The notes: generated by a model from the sequence alone, not told the origin. A stretch of 64,000 nt of DNA from Carex sylvatica (GCA_964058845.1 CAXKVR010000060.1:248001-312000), one strand, 5' to 3'. Positions 23,166 through 33,714 are shown, counted from the first letter of the stretch. A program made the numbers and translations.

Positions 23166-23682
23166 TATATTGGATCAAAAAAAAATATTTTTTTTTATTT
23201 GGCTAGCTTCCATATATATTTGTTGACCAACATAATATTTTTTTTTTATTTACCATTGATTTATTGGAGCTCAAAATCAATTAAGAATATAAAATAAAAT
23301 TCATGAAACACAAAAAAAATTACAATAGTTGAAGAAATTTGGTGCAATAGCAAAATAAAATTTAGCCACATGTATGGCACTCCCTCTTTTATCGTCTCCT
23401 CCAGTGCAAGCTTCAAAATATAAACAAATATTTATATCATTAAATGCTTGCTTGTGCATCTTCGATGCATGTATTATTTAAATTGAAAGACAAGAAAAAC
23501 CTAGCTAGCATACCTCAAAGTGTACCTCTTCACCGCCGATTAAATAATCTCAAAAGACCTTGCTCAAATGAAAAAAAAAAAAATTGAAACCATAAACTTT
23601 AATACTGCAATTTAGTGTAAATTAAAAATACAAAATATGCTCAAATGTGCATAAGAGATTTGAGGAAATAAATAGTATGTAC

Positions 23683-23762
23683 CTTAAGTATAATTTAAGG
23701 GCATAAGGCGGGACATCATCCTTCATCTCATTCCATGAACTTGGAAGAAATGGATGGCACAT
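23683..23762 (-). pseudogene. Exon-like fragment in CACTA 2 (MCHPFLPSSW...)
   Basis: Minus-strand ATG at 23762 starts a 26-codon segment beginning MCHPFLPSSWNEMKDDVPP and ending at a donor-like AAG|GTACAT at 23683. It is preceded (23765-24040, minus strand) by a pyrimidine-rich leader with two AACCCTAG / GGGTTCTTATTTT blocks. CACTA 3 carries the same leader and start on the plus strand (56800-57130). By collinearity it occupies the position of the second gene of CACTA 1, but the protein is not recognisable. Downstream exon candidates (near 23520-23560 and 23350-23410) do not join into a clear frame. It is a remnant of the first exon of a second-gene variant or a captured host exon. Confidence 0.4.
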
Positions 23763-24044
23763 CCTTATCAGTTTTCGTCTTCTTCGCCTTTTTTTGACTA
23801 GATCGAGACAGAGAGAGACAAAGATTGCTAAGTTGAGAGACGCCGGAGATAGAGAAAGAGAGACGAACGAGTTAAGAGGTGGATTTGATTTTTGCAAAGT
23901 TGAAAATGAGAGATGCAAAATAAAAATAAGAACCCTAGAAGAGGGAGGGAATGAGACAGAGAGAGAGACGGAGGAGTTGAGAGACAGGTTTAATTTTCGC
24001 TAAGTTGAAAATGAGAGGCGCGGAATGAAAATAAGAACCCTAGT

Positions 24045-24278
24045 GAGTTATCAGGATCGGTTGTTTATAACAACCGATCCTGATAGTTCAACTATCAGGA
24101 TCGGTTGTTTATAAAAAACCGATCCAGATAGTATCTGGATCGGTTGTTTATAAACAACCGATCCTGATAGTTCACTATCAGGATCAGTTGTTTATAAACA
24201 ACCGATCCAGATACTATCTGGATCGGTTTCCTATTATGAACCGATCTAGATAGTTTTTTTTTTTTCCTTCAGAACCAA

Positions 24279-24324
<46 letters not shown>

Positions 24325-24449
24325 ATCTGGATCGGTTGTATCATAAATAACCGATCCAGATAGTTTTTTTTTTTTTTTTTCCTTCAGAACCAACTTAAAA
24401 AAAAAAAAAAAAATCTGGATCGGTTGTATCATAAATAACCGATCCAGAT

Positions 24450-24487
<38 letters not shown>

Positions 24488-24663
24488 CCTTCAGAACCAA
24501 CTTTAAAAAAAAAAAAAAAAAAAATCTGGATCGGTTGTATCATAAATAACCGATCCAGATAGTTTTTTTTTTTTTTTTTTTTTTCCTTCAGAACCAACTT
24601 AAAAAAAAAAAAAAAAAAACTATCTGGATCAGTTATTTATGATATAACCGATCCAGATAGTTT
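24045..24663. repeat. Hairpin and homopolymer array of CACTA 2
   Basis: Starts with hairpins of the form ATCAGGATCGGTTGTTTATAA / AACCGATCCTGAT, then four or five tandem units of about 110-120 bp. Each unit is ATCTGGATCGGTTGTATCAT + AACCGATCCAGAT, a T-run, CCTTCAGAACCAACTT and an A-run. The T and A runs of adjacent units can pair, so the array is a set of nested inverted repeats. Confidence 0.9.
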
Positions 24664-25416
24664 TTTTTTTTTTTTTTTCCTTTTCAAAATGAAGGTCGAG
24701 CTGATCCACCACCTCCTCCTCCCTTCTCATGCGAGATAAAATGTATAAGATACTTTATCACTAAGAAGGGTAATTTGACAATTTGATAAAGAATTTTAAA
24801 ATTCAAAAATAAATTTGGAGTATCAATTGATAGGTATTAATATTGATAGTACCATTGACTTACTCTAAAATCTTATTATATGGCAGTGGAGACACTTGTA
24901 AAAAAAAAATTGTAGTCAACTATTGAACGGATTCTCTCGTTATATCAATAAATATGCTCAATAATCTAAACGATATACATGGCTAGCATTATCCATTTAA
25001 TTTCATAATTTAGAAAATCAAGTAGTAAAATAGGTACTTCAAGGAGGTGGCTAATGAATTGATGCCTATCGTACCAACATTTTATACATTTTAAAAAAAT
25101 AATAATAATAATAAGTTCGACCGATTCAAGGAGGTTGCTATGTTTTGGAGCTGGCAACCCTCCATCTCCAATGTCTGGAGAAGAGGAGGAGGATGGAATC
25201 TTATTAGATATATAGTACTTAGTTTTATGCATTTTTTTTTATGTTTTCATATTTTTCTTATGTTGTTGCTTCACAAAAGATGAAGACTGTTTTGGGCTTT
25301 CTTTTATTTTTATTTTTATTTTTTAAATAATTTTTAAATATTTAGAATGTTATTTTTTAAAATAATTTTATAAATAATTTACAAATAACTTATATAATTT
25401 ATATGTTATGATATTA

Positions 25417-25832
25417 GAGTAAGTCTATCATACATTGCAATGCATAGGCACCTCTATGCATTGGACTATAAATCACCATATTCAAAGTCCAAATGACCGA
25501 TCGAAACCGTTCATCTTGTTCTCCATATTAATATATGCTTGGAGACCAAATTTTACATTTTTTCGAATTTTTTTACTATTTATTAAGCCACATTGAAAAT
25601 CGCTGATCCAACGGTTACAGTAAAATCAAAAGGCACCGTTGGATCAGTGATTTTCAAAGTGACTTAATAAATAGTAAACAAATTCCAAAAAATATAAAAT
25701 TTGGTCTCCAAGCACATATTAATATGGAGAACAAGATAAACGGTTTGGATCGGTAATTTGGACTTTGAATCCGTGATTTATAGTCCAATGCACAAAGGTC
25801 CCTATGCATTGCAATGAATGGTAGCCATACTC
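25417..25832. mobile_element. Mutator-type MITE (416 bp) inside CACTA 2
   Basis: Foldback element with ends GAGTAAGTCTATCATACATT and the inverse of GAGTATGGCTACCATTCATT. Flanked by the 9-bp direct repeat ATGATATTA at 25408-25416 and 25833-25841. From TCCAAATG onward its core is homologous to the MITE at 4882-5306, but the outer 80 bp are unrelated. Nested within CACTA 2. Confidence 0.9.
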
Positions 25833-25953
25833 ATGATATTATATGAATAAGTTATCATATTTTGATATATAAATTATTTTTTAAATATTTTTTTGTAAAA
25901 TAAGTTATCATATTTTGATATATAAATTACTTTTTAAAACTTATTTGATTTTT

Positions 25954-26736
25954 ATTTTTAGTGGTTTGAAAATATCAAAACTAAATAAATTTCATTCTTC
26001 TTGAAATCTTATTTGATGTAACAAATATTTGTAGCTTACATTTAACTAGATAATTTATGAAGAAAAGCATTTTTTTAGAAATAATTTTTAGGGAGCAATG
26101 TTGTTTAACATTTCTCATTATAATAATTTATTTATAAAAAAATTTCTGGAATTTTTAAGAAGTAATTTATTTATGCAAAATATAACACACACAAATATAA
26201 GGAAAACACTATCTGGATCGGTTCCTACCTCCAGAACCGATCCAGATACCTATCTGGATCGGTTCTGGAGGTAGGAACCGATCCAGATAGTGTTTTCCTT
26301 ATATTTGTGTGTGTTATATTTTTGTGTGGGTATACTTTTTAAAAAAATGAAAGTCAGAATGTGTATGTGTCATATTTTTCTAAATTATTTTAATCGTAAA
26401 TTCTAATAAATAATTTCATTATTTTTAGCTGTTTGAAAATATCAAAACTAAATAAATTTCATGCTTCTTAATTGAAATCTTATTTGATGTAACAAATATT
26501 TGTAGCTTACATTTAATAACTAGATAATTTATGAAGAAAAGTATTTTTTTAGAAATAATTTTTTGGGAGCAATGTTGTTTAACATTTCTCATTATAATAA
26601 TTTATTTATAAAAAAATTTCTGGAATTTTTAAGAAGTAATTTATTTATGCAAAATATAACACACACAAATATAAGGAAAACACTATCTGGATCGGTTCCT
26701 ACCTCCAGAACCGATCCAGATACCTATCTGGATCAG
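25954..26736. repeat. Tandem duplication within CACTA 2 (two copies of ~310 bp at a ~470-bp offset)
   Basis: The segment 25954-26261 recurs at 26421-26736 with few differences, including the CTATCTGGATCGGTTCCTAC palindrome start. The palindrome is complete in the first copy (to about 26300), while the second copy runs instead into GATCAGTTG-type repeats. The same sequence occurs once, inverted, in CACTA 1 (4410-4760). Confidence 0.8.
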
Positions 26737-26999
26737 TTGTTTATAAAGAACCGATCCTGATACTATCAGGATCAGTTGTTTATAAACAACCGATCCTGAT
26801 ACTATCAGGATCAGTTGTTTAGAAGCAACCGATCCTGATAGTTGAACTATCAGGATCAGTTGTTTATAAAAACCGATCCTGATAGACCATTAGGATCGGT
26901 TTTGTTCAAAAAACCGATCCAGATAGATATTAGTATCGGTTGTTTCATATAACCGATACAGATAGGCCGATCCTGATTCCTGTTTTTCCACTAGTGCCT

Positions 27000-27474
27000 G
27001 AACCTCCCACAACTTCAGAAGTTAGATCTCAATGGAAAACTGAAAGAAACCATGCTTGAATCACCTTTATTCAAAATATCTGGAGATAGAATCCAAACAC
27101 TAGATCTCGGATGGTCTCAACTACAAAATGATCCTCTGCCATCTCTTTCCCATTGCATAAACCTCACGTACTTGAGACTCAAAAGAGCATATCAAGGACA
27201 ACAACTAATTTTTAAGGCAGGATGGTTTCCTAAATTGAAGAAACTGGAATTGGCACTAATGCCTAATCTGATTCATGTGGAGATGGAGCAGGGTACCATG
27301 GCGAGTCTTGAATGGATTTGGTTGTGGAAACTGGAACAGCTAGTGGAGGTCCCAAAGGGAATCAAGCACCTCGTTTCTCTCACGTGGATGGGCTGCATTG
27401 ATATGCCTGTTGATTTTGGGGGTTTATCTAAAGGAACTCGCGAACTATTTCATTTCACCTGTCGTGTTTTCTAG
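27000..27474 (+). pseudogene. NLR1: 3' part (LRR end) downstream of CACTA 2
   Basis: Begins in phase with the 5' part: with CACTA 2 and one copy of the CCT duplication left out, the two parts join in frame to 908 codons plus a TAG stop (27472-27474), the same size class as NLR3. The segment encodes the final LRRs, closing with LVSLTWMGCIDMPVDFGGLS and FHFTCRVF. It is nearly identical in sequence to the NLR2 end. It has no start codon of its own in a sensible context, so it is not an independent gene. Confidence 0.92.
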
Positions 27475-27482
27475 CTGGCAGC

Positions 27483-27696
27483 TAGTGGGCTGCTCTCGGA
27501 CCGGGCTCGGGCGGACCGGGTTTACCCGGGGTCGGGCCACGGGTTTGGTCGGGTACGGGTAGGTCGGGTAAACGGGTATCTCGGGGCGGGTATACTCGGG
27601 TATAATTTTCAAAAACCGTACCCGACCCGAGTTTTACCCGTGCCCGTGGTACCCGGCACGGGTAGGGCGGTCCGGGTATGGTACCCGGTCCGGTCC

Positions 27697-27742
<46 letters not shown>

Positions 27743-28193
27743 GCGGCAAATTCGAAATTTCAAAAAAATTTGAATTTTTTCGAATTTTTTTGAATTTTTT
27801 CTGAATTTTTTTGAATTTTTTTTGAATTTTTTTGAATTTTTTTGAATTTTTCTGAATTTTTTTGAATTTTTTTGAATTTTTTAACGGGTACGGGTCGGGT
27901 ACGGGGTCGGGTACGGGGGTCGGGTACGGGTCAGGTCGGGTCGGGTCGGGTTGGGTCGGGGTCGGGTCCGGGTCCGGGTCGGGTTGGTCGGGTCGGGTCG
28001 GGTCGGGTCGGACTTAAATCGGACCGGGTTTGGTCGGGTTTTGAATCAAAAAATCGTACCCTACCCGTTTCTTACCCGTACCCGTCTACCCGTTTACCCG
28101 ACCCATACCCGGGCTCGGGCACGGGTAACCCGGGTAACGGGCACGGGCGGGTACGGGTCGGGTCTGACCCGGGCGGGTAAAAGCAATACTCTA
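27483..28193. mobile_element. hAT element 3 in the NLR1 3'UTR, G-rich
   Basis: Flanked by the 8-bp direct repeat CTGGCAGC at 27475-27482 and 28194-28201. NLR2 shows the empty site (TAGCTGGCAGCCAATATC at 45705). Ends TAGTGGGCTGCTCT and the inverse of TAGAGTATTGCTTT share only a weak terminal repeat. Both arms consist of GGGTCGGGTACGGG-type repeats around a core of T-runs and GAATTTTTTT repeats. Open frames across it are low-complexity and not genes. It starts eight bases after the stop codon. Confidence 0.88.
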
Positions 28194-28231
28194 CTGGCAG
28201 CCAATATCACATTCAATGATTTGAGTGCAAG

Positions 28232-28955
28232 GTATGCCTCCACTTATATATTTTTTTTTTTCATTTTGCATTCTGAAACTTGTGCGTATAATTTTTTGTC
28301 CGTTACATGAAAAAAAATTGAGGATTTATACCAATTATTAATGTGTAAAAAAAAATATAATAATTATTGTGTCCTTATTTTTTTTAATGATTTACTTATG
28401 AAAGTAAAGTAGAGTTAGCTTCTCTATGATTGTAGCAGTTCTACTTATTCACTATTTGTATTTTTTGTTCCTGCACGCAACATTTACCCGACTGCCATTT
28501 ATTTTTTCATCATTAATATTTTCTGTAATGAGATTACAAGAGCTTGTGAAAGTTGAAACAACAAAATAACTTCTTTTGTTATTTTTTTGCAAAATCTATA
28601 TGTTGTATGTTTTTTGTAAGAAATAAGTTTTGCCACAAATAAATTTTAAATTACCATCATCTATTATATTGCTTCAAATTAGTTTTAGATTGTTTTTGCT
28701 ATTTTGAATACACTCAAACTGATTAGATCATGTTGCAATTCCACCATGCATTTTCTTTAAAGTTTATTTTCTATATTTTTCCACCCATGCATTAATTAAT
28801 TATATGTTCTTCACATGAGAGATACTCTATCTTAGAAATTAGTTTATTGGATGTATATTAAATAATCGGTATAAAATAACCACTATTTTACATTTTTTTT
28901 CAAGTTTCCTTAAAACTCTTCGATTGAGAAATATGTGCCCAATTTCATATCGCAG
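28232..28955 (+). other. Inferred 3'UTR intron of NLR1
   Basis: GAGTGCAAG|GTATGC donor at 28232 and ATATCGCAG acceptor ending at 28955. The same pair is found behind NLR2 (45746-46461) and NLR3 (61919-62293) at comparable distances, while the interior is less conserved. This is comparative inference without transcript data. Confidence 0.45.
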
Positions 28956-29408
28956 GCCTTTCACACATTTGAATTGCATGCAACATCAATTAGGCTGGAG
29001 CTATTTGTTTAAGAAGGTTGTTATTATGTAATGAATAATATTTCGTTGTGTGTTTTCCTTCCAGTTTGGATCAAAATAAAGTTGAGTCTCAGTTCTTTGT
29101 AGTGCTTATTTATGGCAAAAATATGTGATTTGCTGAGCTATAGGCCTCATACTACCTTAGCAACTTGCGATATAATTTGTAATTCCAAGCGCACAATCCA
29201 GGACATTGATGACTCAAGGAACCTTGTTTTGTGTTTGCTTTGTGTATTATTCTTATTTGGAATTGGATTTGATGATTGTAAATTTAACTACCATGCATGG
29301 TCTGCATATGCTATTGGGATGCTTTACTACTTGGTGATAAACATTTGGAATTTTGATTATAAATTCAGTTCAGTGACCTTATAAATAATCATTTCTCGTA
29401 TATCAATA

Positions 29409-29467
29409 TTGTTGTTGTTGTTGTTGTTGTTGTCGTCGTCGTTGTCGTTGTTGTTGTGTTGTTGTTG
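29409..29467. repeat. (TTG)n / (TCG)n microsatellite
   Basis: Imperfect TTG/TCG trinucleotide run; the corresponding position behind NLR2 (about 46918-46944) is a TTA run. Confidence 0.9.
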
Positions 29468-29669
29468 TAATGGTGAGGAAAGAATGTATAAATATTGTAA
29501 CTTTCTCACTGCGGTGAGGAATTTATTGACTGGAAGGGGAAAGAACTATTAAACTTCATAACAATATAATTCTTGCAAATATGCCCTCATAGTCTTAGAA
29601 TAACAAACTCTGTTTGCCCCCTTACCAAGGTTTAAAATTTGTATGAAAGAGTATTACGCCTACTACAAA

Positions 29670-32239
29670 TAGGGCTGCTAATTGGACCAATTTGTCTGTG
29701 GACAACCGGGCTGGACAATAACTGGACATAGTTCGGACGGGCTGGAATTCGAACGGGCTCAAATATTCAGTTCACATTCAATTAAAATTTAATACATGAA
29801 CTGGTAACGGACCAAACATAAACAATTACCGAACAAAGTTTGGTTCATGAATTAAGAGCAGCCCGTTTGTGAGCCCGTTTGAGAGCCCGTTTTAACAACC
29901 ATTCGTTTGTTCGATCTCTTGATCTCTCTCACTGTCTCACATTCTTTCTCTCTCACGCGGTCACGCAGCCTCTCTGTCTGAGACCTCTCTTGATCACTTA
30001 CCACATCTCTCTCTCAAGTCGCCTCACGGCTCACGACCGTTCCTGTGCAGCTGTGCGCCGCCTCTCCTCCGTCACTCTTCTACGCCTCTCTAGTGACAAT
30101 TTTGGGCAATTTCAGGTATTCCTCTTCGCCTCTCTGTGATAATTTTGTTGTTTCTATTTCTCTTCAATGAGTTTCCTCCTTTTGACCTGAATTATTGATT
30201 GATCTCTGATGTTACTAAATCTATCTCCAAATCTTTTTGTGGGTTGATACCTTATCACGTATGACTATAACAAGTACTGGGTTTTGGTGTGTTGATCTCT
30301 GATTTTTTTTTTCATTGAAATTGCTTTCTCGTGGATAAATCGCACATTTTACTAGATGTAATAGTGATAACAGTAGGTAACTCTGCATGGTTTTATATCA
30401 ATTACACCCTGAAAATTAGGAAAATTGGTGAAGAAAAGAGAAGAGTTCACCTTTGTTTATGTTCATTAATTTTTTTTTTTCCTTCCAACATTCTGGTCTT
30501 GTACATAACAGGGAAGGGGTTAAAGTCTCTAAATTGATAAATTGGTCCTGTACTCTTGTGAATATTTTATTTATGATGATTGAGCTGGAGCAATCTATGC
30601 CTACCATACATCACAAAAACTGCACATCATTAAATTGTGTTTTAGTCGAGTTTTGTAGATGTAGGACAAATTTATAGTCATGTGGTTTCTGGAATTATAA
30701 GATTAATTATAGTATAACATGTGATGATGCACTGCTTATGCAGATAACCAAAGACATTGATATCTCGTACATATGGGAGTATATGGGTGATAAGGGTACT
30801 GGGTCTATACTGACGCATGTCATGTCTCTGGGTTACTAACCTAGAGGCGCGCCTTCTTCGGTCGTTTCGTCTTCGATTGCTTCTCTACTAGCTAGGTTGG
30901 TTACACTCAATTCTCTGTTTTCTGTGGCTCGATTCTCTCTTCGTCACAGTAAGAGTTAACAGTGGATTCTCTGTTGTACTTGTAGACTTGTTAAGGTGTC
31001 TTACTATCTGTCTATCTGTTTCAGTTTGCTTTAGTTAGAAAAGTGTTTGTTTTTTACCTTCATATTTCTCGAACGTCAATGTTTTGGGGATATATTTCTC
31101 TTTTGGTATTGCATCTGTTATTGGCAATTGATGGATATGTACTTGTATGGGTTTCCATATCATACTCTGTGTCATTGCTATTGACTTGATCTTGCAAGTT
31201 AATCTAAAATAGTTACAGCGCCTCAAGAACTTTGGAGATAGTACATGTTGGGTGCTGCTAGGCTGCTGTATTTTATATGCACATACAATTGAGATGTTGG
31301 TGATGTGGTTCGACTTTATAATGCAGATTTGGACTGAAACTCTCTGTAATTTGTAGTTAGGTTGAATTATTTCTTCAATAGTAAAAGAAAATTGGGGGCA
31401 TGTGTACAACAGAGAATCCACTGTTAACTCCTATTAGTCCTATTGGTCTTTAAAAATGGCTAAAATAAATGGAGAATCTTGCTTTGTTTTGTGCGAATTA
31501 CTATTTAGGTGGAGTTGGAAGCAAAATAAAAAATAAATTAAATAAGCAAAATAATTTTATTGGATGATCTTAGAGTTATATTTTGATTTGGTAATTTCAG
31601 GTGGGGGTGGAAGGAACACAGCCAGAGACTGTCTCTTGTTCTCATTTTTCTTCCTTTTATTATTAATCAGGTTTATGTCATAAACATGATTCTGCTTGCA
31701 TTGATAAACGTCAGTATAAAATGAGAGCTAATATTTTACATATTTGTGTGTGTTAATTTTAAGTGTAATATGAAAATTTATAATTAATATGAGTATTAAA
31801 AAAAATTATATGATTTTTTCTATGCTGTTCTTCACAAAAATTTTGTTTTGATGTTCCCCACTATTTGGCTATTGACTTGGATTAAAGGAATCAATTTCGA
31901 CTAGGAAATTTTTAGAAGATTAAGCTCTGGCCAGATTAAAAGAGTATATATTTAATATTGTTATATACTTAATGTCTTTATTTAATTTAGCGGACAATTG
32001 AAGCGTTTTATCCAATCGGACATAAAGCCTATGTACAGCGCACAACTTATTAAACTAAGATTGTTTGGGCATAAATGGACAGGGCCTGCACTTTAATTGA
32101 AACGGACAGGACCTGTTTCATGTTGGATAGGGCCCGGGCTTTTCCTATATCCATTCAGTTTGGACCGAATATGGTTATTTGGTTCAAATTTATGAACCAG
32201 TTACGGTTTGGGCCGAATATTGACCAATTAGCAGCCCTA
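29670..32239. mobile_element. hAT element 4 (2570 bp), no transposase
   Basis: Ends TAGGGCTGCTAATTGGACCA and the inverse ATTGACCAATTAGCAGCCCTA-type terminus. Flanked by the 8-bp direct repeat ACTACAAA at 29662-29669 and 32240-32247; the empty site is seen behind NLR2 (about 47150, CCTACTACAGAATTTTAATT). The interior holds two pyrimidine-rich leader-like stretches (29900-30120 and 30840-30960) but no transposase frame. Nested in it is the element at 30953-31430. Confidence 0.92.
30953..31430. mobile_element. Putative MITE with perfect 27-bp inverted repeats, inside hAT 4
   Basis: GAGTTAACAGTGGATTCTCT... at 30953-30979 is exactly mirrored at 31404-31430. No clear flanking direct duplication was found, so the superfamily is undetermined; the GAG start resembles the Mutator-type MITEs of this window. 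Confidence 0.6.
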
Positions 32240-33376
32240 ACTACAAAACTTTAATTAATGTTGTCGCCTAGTTCTATTTAACTTTTTCAGATTGAGATGA
32301 AGGGTTAAATGGCTGGTAACAATCTTGTAATTTTTATTTGCTTTGTGTATTATTATTTGTACTTTGATATTGATATTTGCAAGTTTAACAACCTGTTCAC
32401 ATATACTATGTATGCATGATATTGTACAGTTTAATGTAGTTGTAAGTATGCCAAACAGTTTTTTTTTTTTTTTTTTTACTTTTGGTTATGATTTCAGTAT
32501 ATTATCCTAAAGAAATAATTATTCATCATTTTTTTTCTTTTTAGTAATGGTAAGGAGTACAAATATTAATATATATAACATGGAAACTTTCTCAACTGCG
32601 ATGAGGAATTGATAGCTGGAAGGGAAACTAAATTGCAGTGAAGTACATAATATTGTTGCTGATATAAAATTCAACAGTTGTTCCACTTACTGGATCACTT
32701 CCATATGCCTGGGAAATAGTATCTCCTAAATACATAGGAGTAACTATTCTTCCACTTTCCATTATAATTTGAAAAAAAATCTTTTCTGGAGTTCAAATGG
32801 ACAATTTCAAAATTACCCTCACTATATATAACTAGAATTTGTGAAAATTTTCTATTTTGTTTGGCACAGTACGTAGTGCCCCATGATAACATATGTCATA
32901 TGTACCTCATAGTTTTTTATTTTTTTATTTATTTATTTATTTTTATTTTTATTTTTTACCTTTAAAGAGGAATTATTGTCTCTTGTTCTTTCACATTCAA
33001 GTATCAACTTTTTTTTTTAAGCTTGTATCAACTAATTAACAAAATATAAGAAACATCTTCATTCTTTTGTTATATTTAGAAGCATAATAAACTTTAACAA
33101 AAAAGGCCTTAGTTGACAATATAATGGCACTGCTGCAACTTTGTTGATAACATTAAAGTAGTGCTTATTTAATTATGTGTTTCATTACGCAGTGAAGATT
33201 AAAATTGAAATGAAGAACGCTTCACATTGATTTTTTAACATGTCAGTGGTCTGTTTATGGTAGTTTACAGTTGAACTGAGAAAAAATAAAAATAACATAT
33301 ATAAGCACGAGCAAAGAACGCTGAAAATACCAGATAAATACAACAGCCATTGGAGTTGGGTCTTCATTGTTTCTTT

Positions 33377-33576
33377 TAGAAACAAATCTGCTATGATTCT
33401 TGAGATGATTCTTGAGAATCACAGGATCTGCTTTTTCAAATCTACCCATTCATTTGTTTTGAGATTTGTACATATAAAATAACAGATTTTGAGATTTGTG
33501 CATTTAAAAAATAGATGGGTGGATTTGGAAAAGCAGAGCCTGTGATTCTTTTGAGAATCACAGCAGATTTATTTCC
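33377..33576. mobile_element. Small foldback MITE (~200 bp)
   Basis: Inverted arms AAATCTGCTATGATTCTTGA and the inverse of AAATCTGCTGTGATTCTCAA. The duplicate block lacks it: 38667-38690 reads CTTCATTGTTTTTGAAGGG straight through. A GTTTCTT direct repeat flanks it (about 33370 and 33577), suggesting a 7-8 bp target duplication. Confidence 0.6.
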
Positions 33577-33714
33577 GTTTCTTGAAGGGTTGTGTTATCT
33601 ATTTTGTTGAGTACAAAATTCAAATTAAATAAGACCATGTGGCCCAATCGAGTCAATGTTCAACTTGGTCTACCCTGCCTGAGGTGGAAATCACTAGGAG
33701 ACAGTACGGGACTA

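Larger units (their letters stand above)
22682..26996 (-). mobile_element. Non-autonomous CACTA element 2 inserted in the NLR1 LRR
   Basis: Termini CACTAGTGGAAAATATGG and the inverse of CACTAGTGGAAAAACAGG; 4315 bp; 3-bp target duplication CCT at 22679-22681 and 26997-26999. Comparison with NLR2 (45222 onward, GAAGGCCTGAACCT) confirms the empty site. Its left end matches the right end of CACTA 1 and its interior is the reverse of CACTA 1, so it lies in the opposite orientation. It lacks transposase and protease genes but keeps both subterminal arrays, so it is a candidate for mobilisation in trans. Confidence 0.96.

Noticed and set aside
22906..24597. Minus-strand open frames rich in lysine or phenylalanine (22906-23178, 24280-24597)
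   Set aside because: They are produced by A and T homopolymers of the CACTA 2 hairpin array and contain no protein-like sequence.
27482..28310. Arginine/glycine/proline-rich frames on both strands
   Set aside because: They translate the GGGTCGGGTACGGG repeats of hAT 3; composition is fully explained by the repeat.
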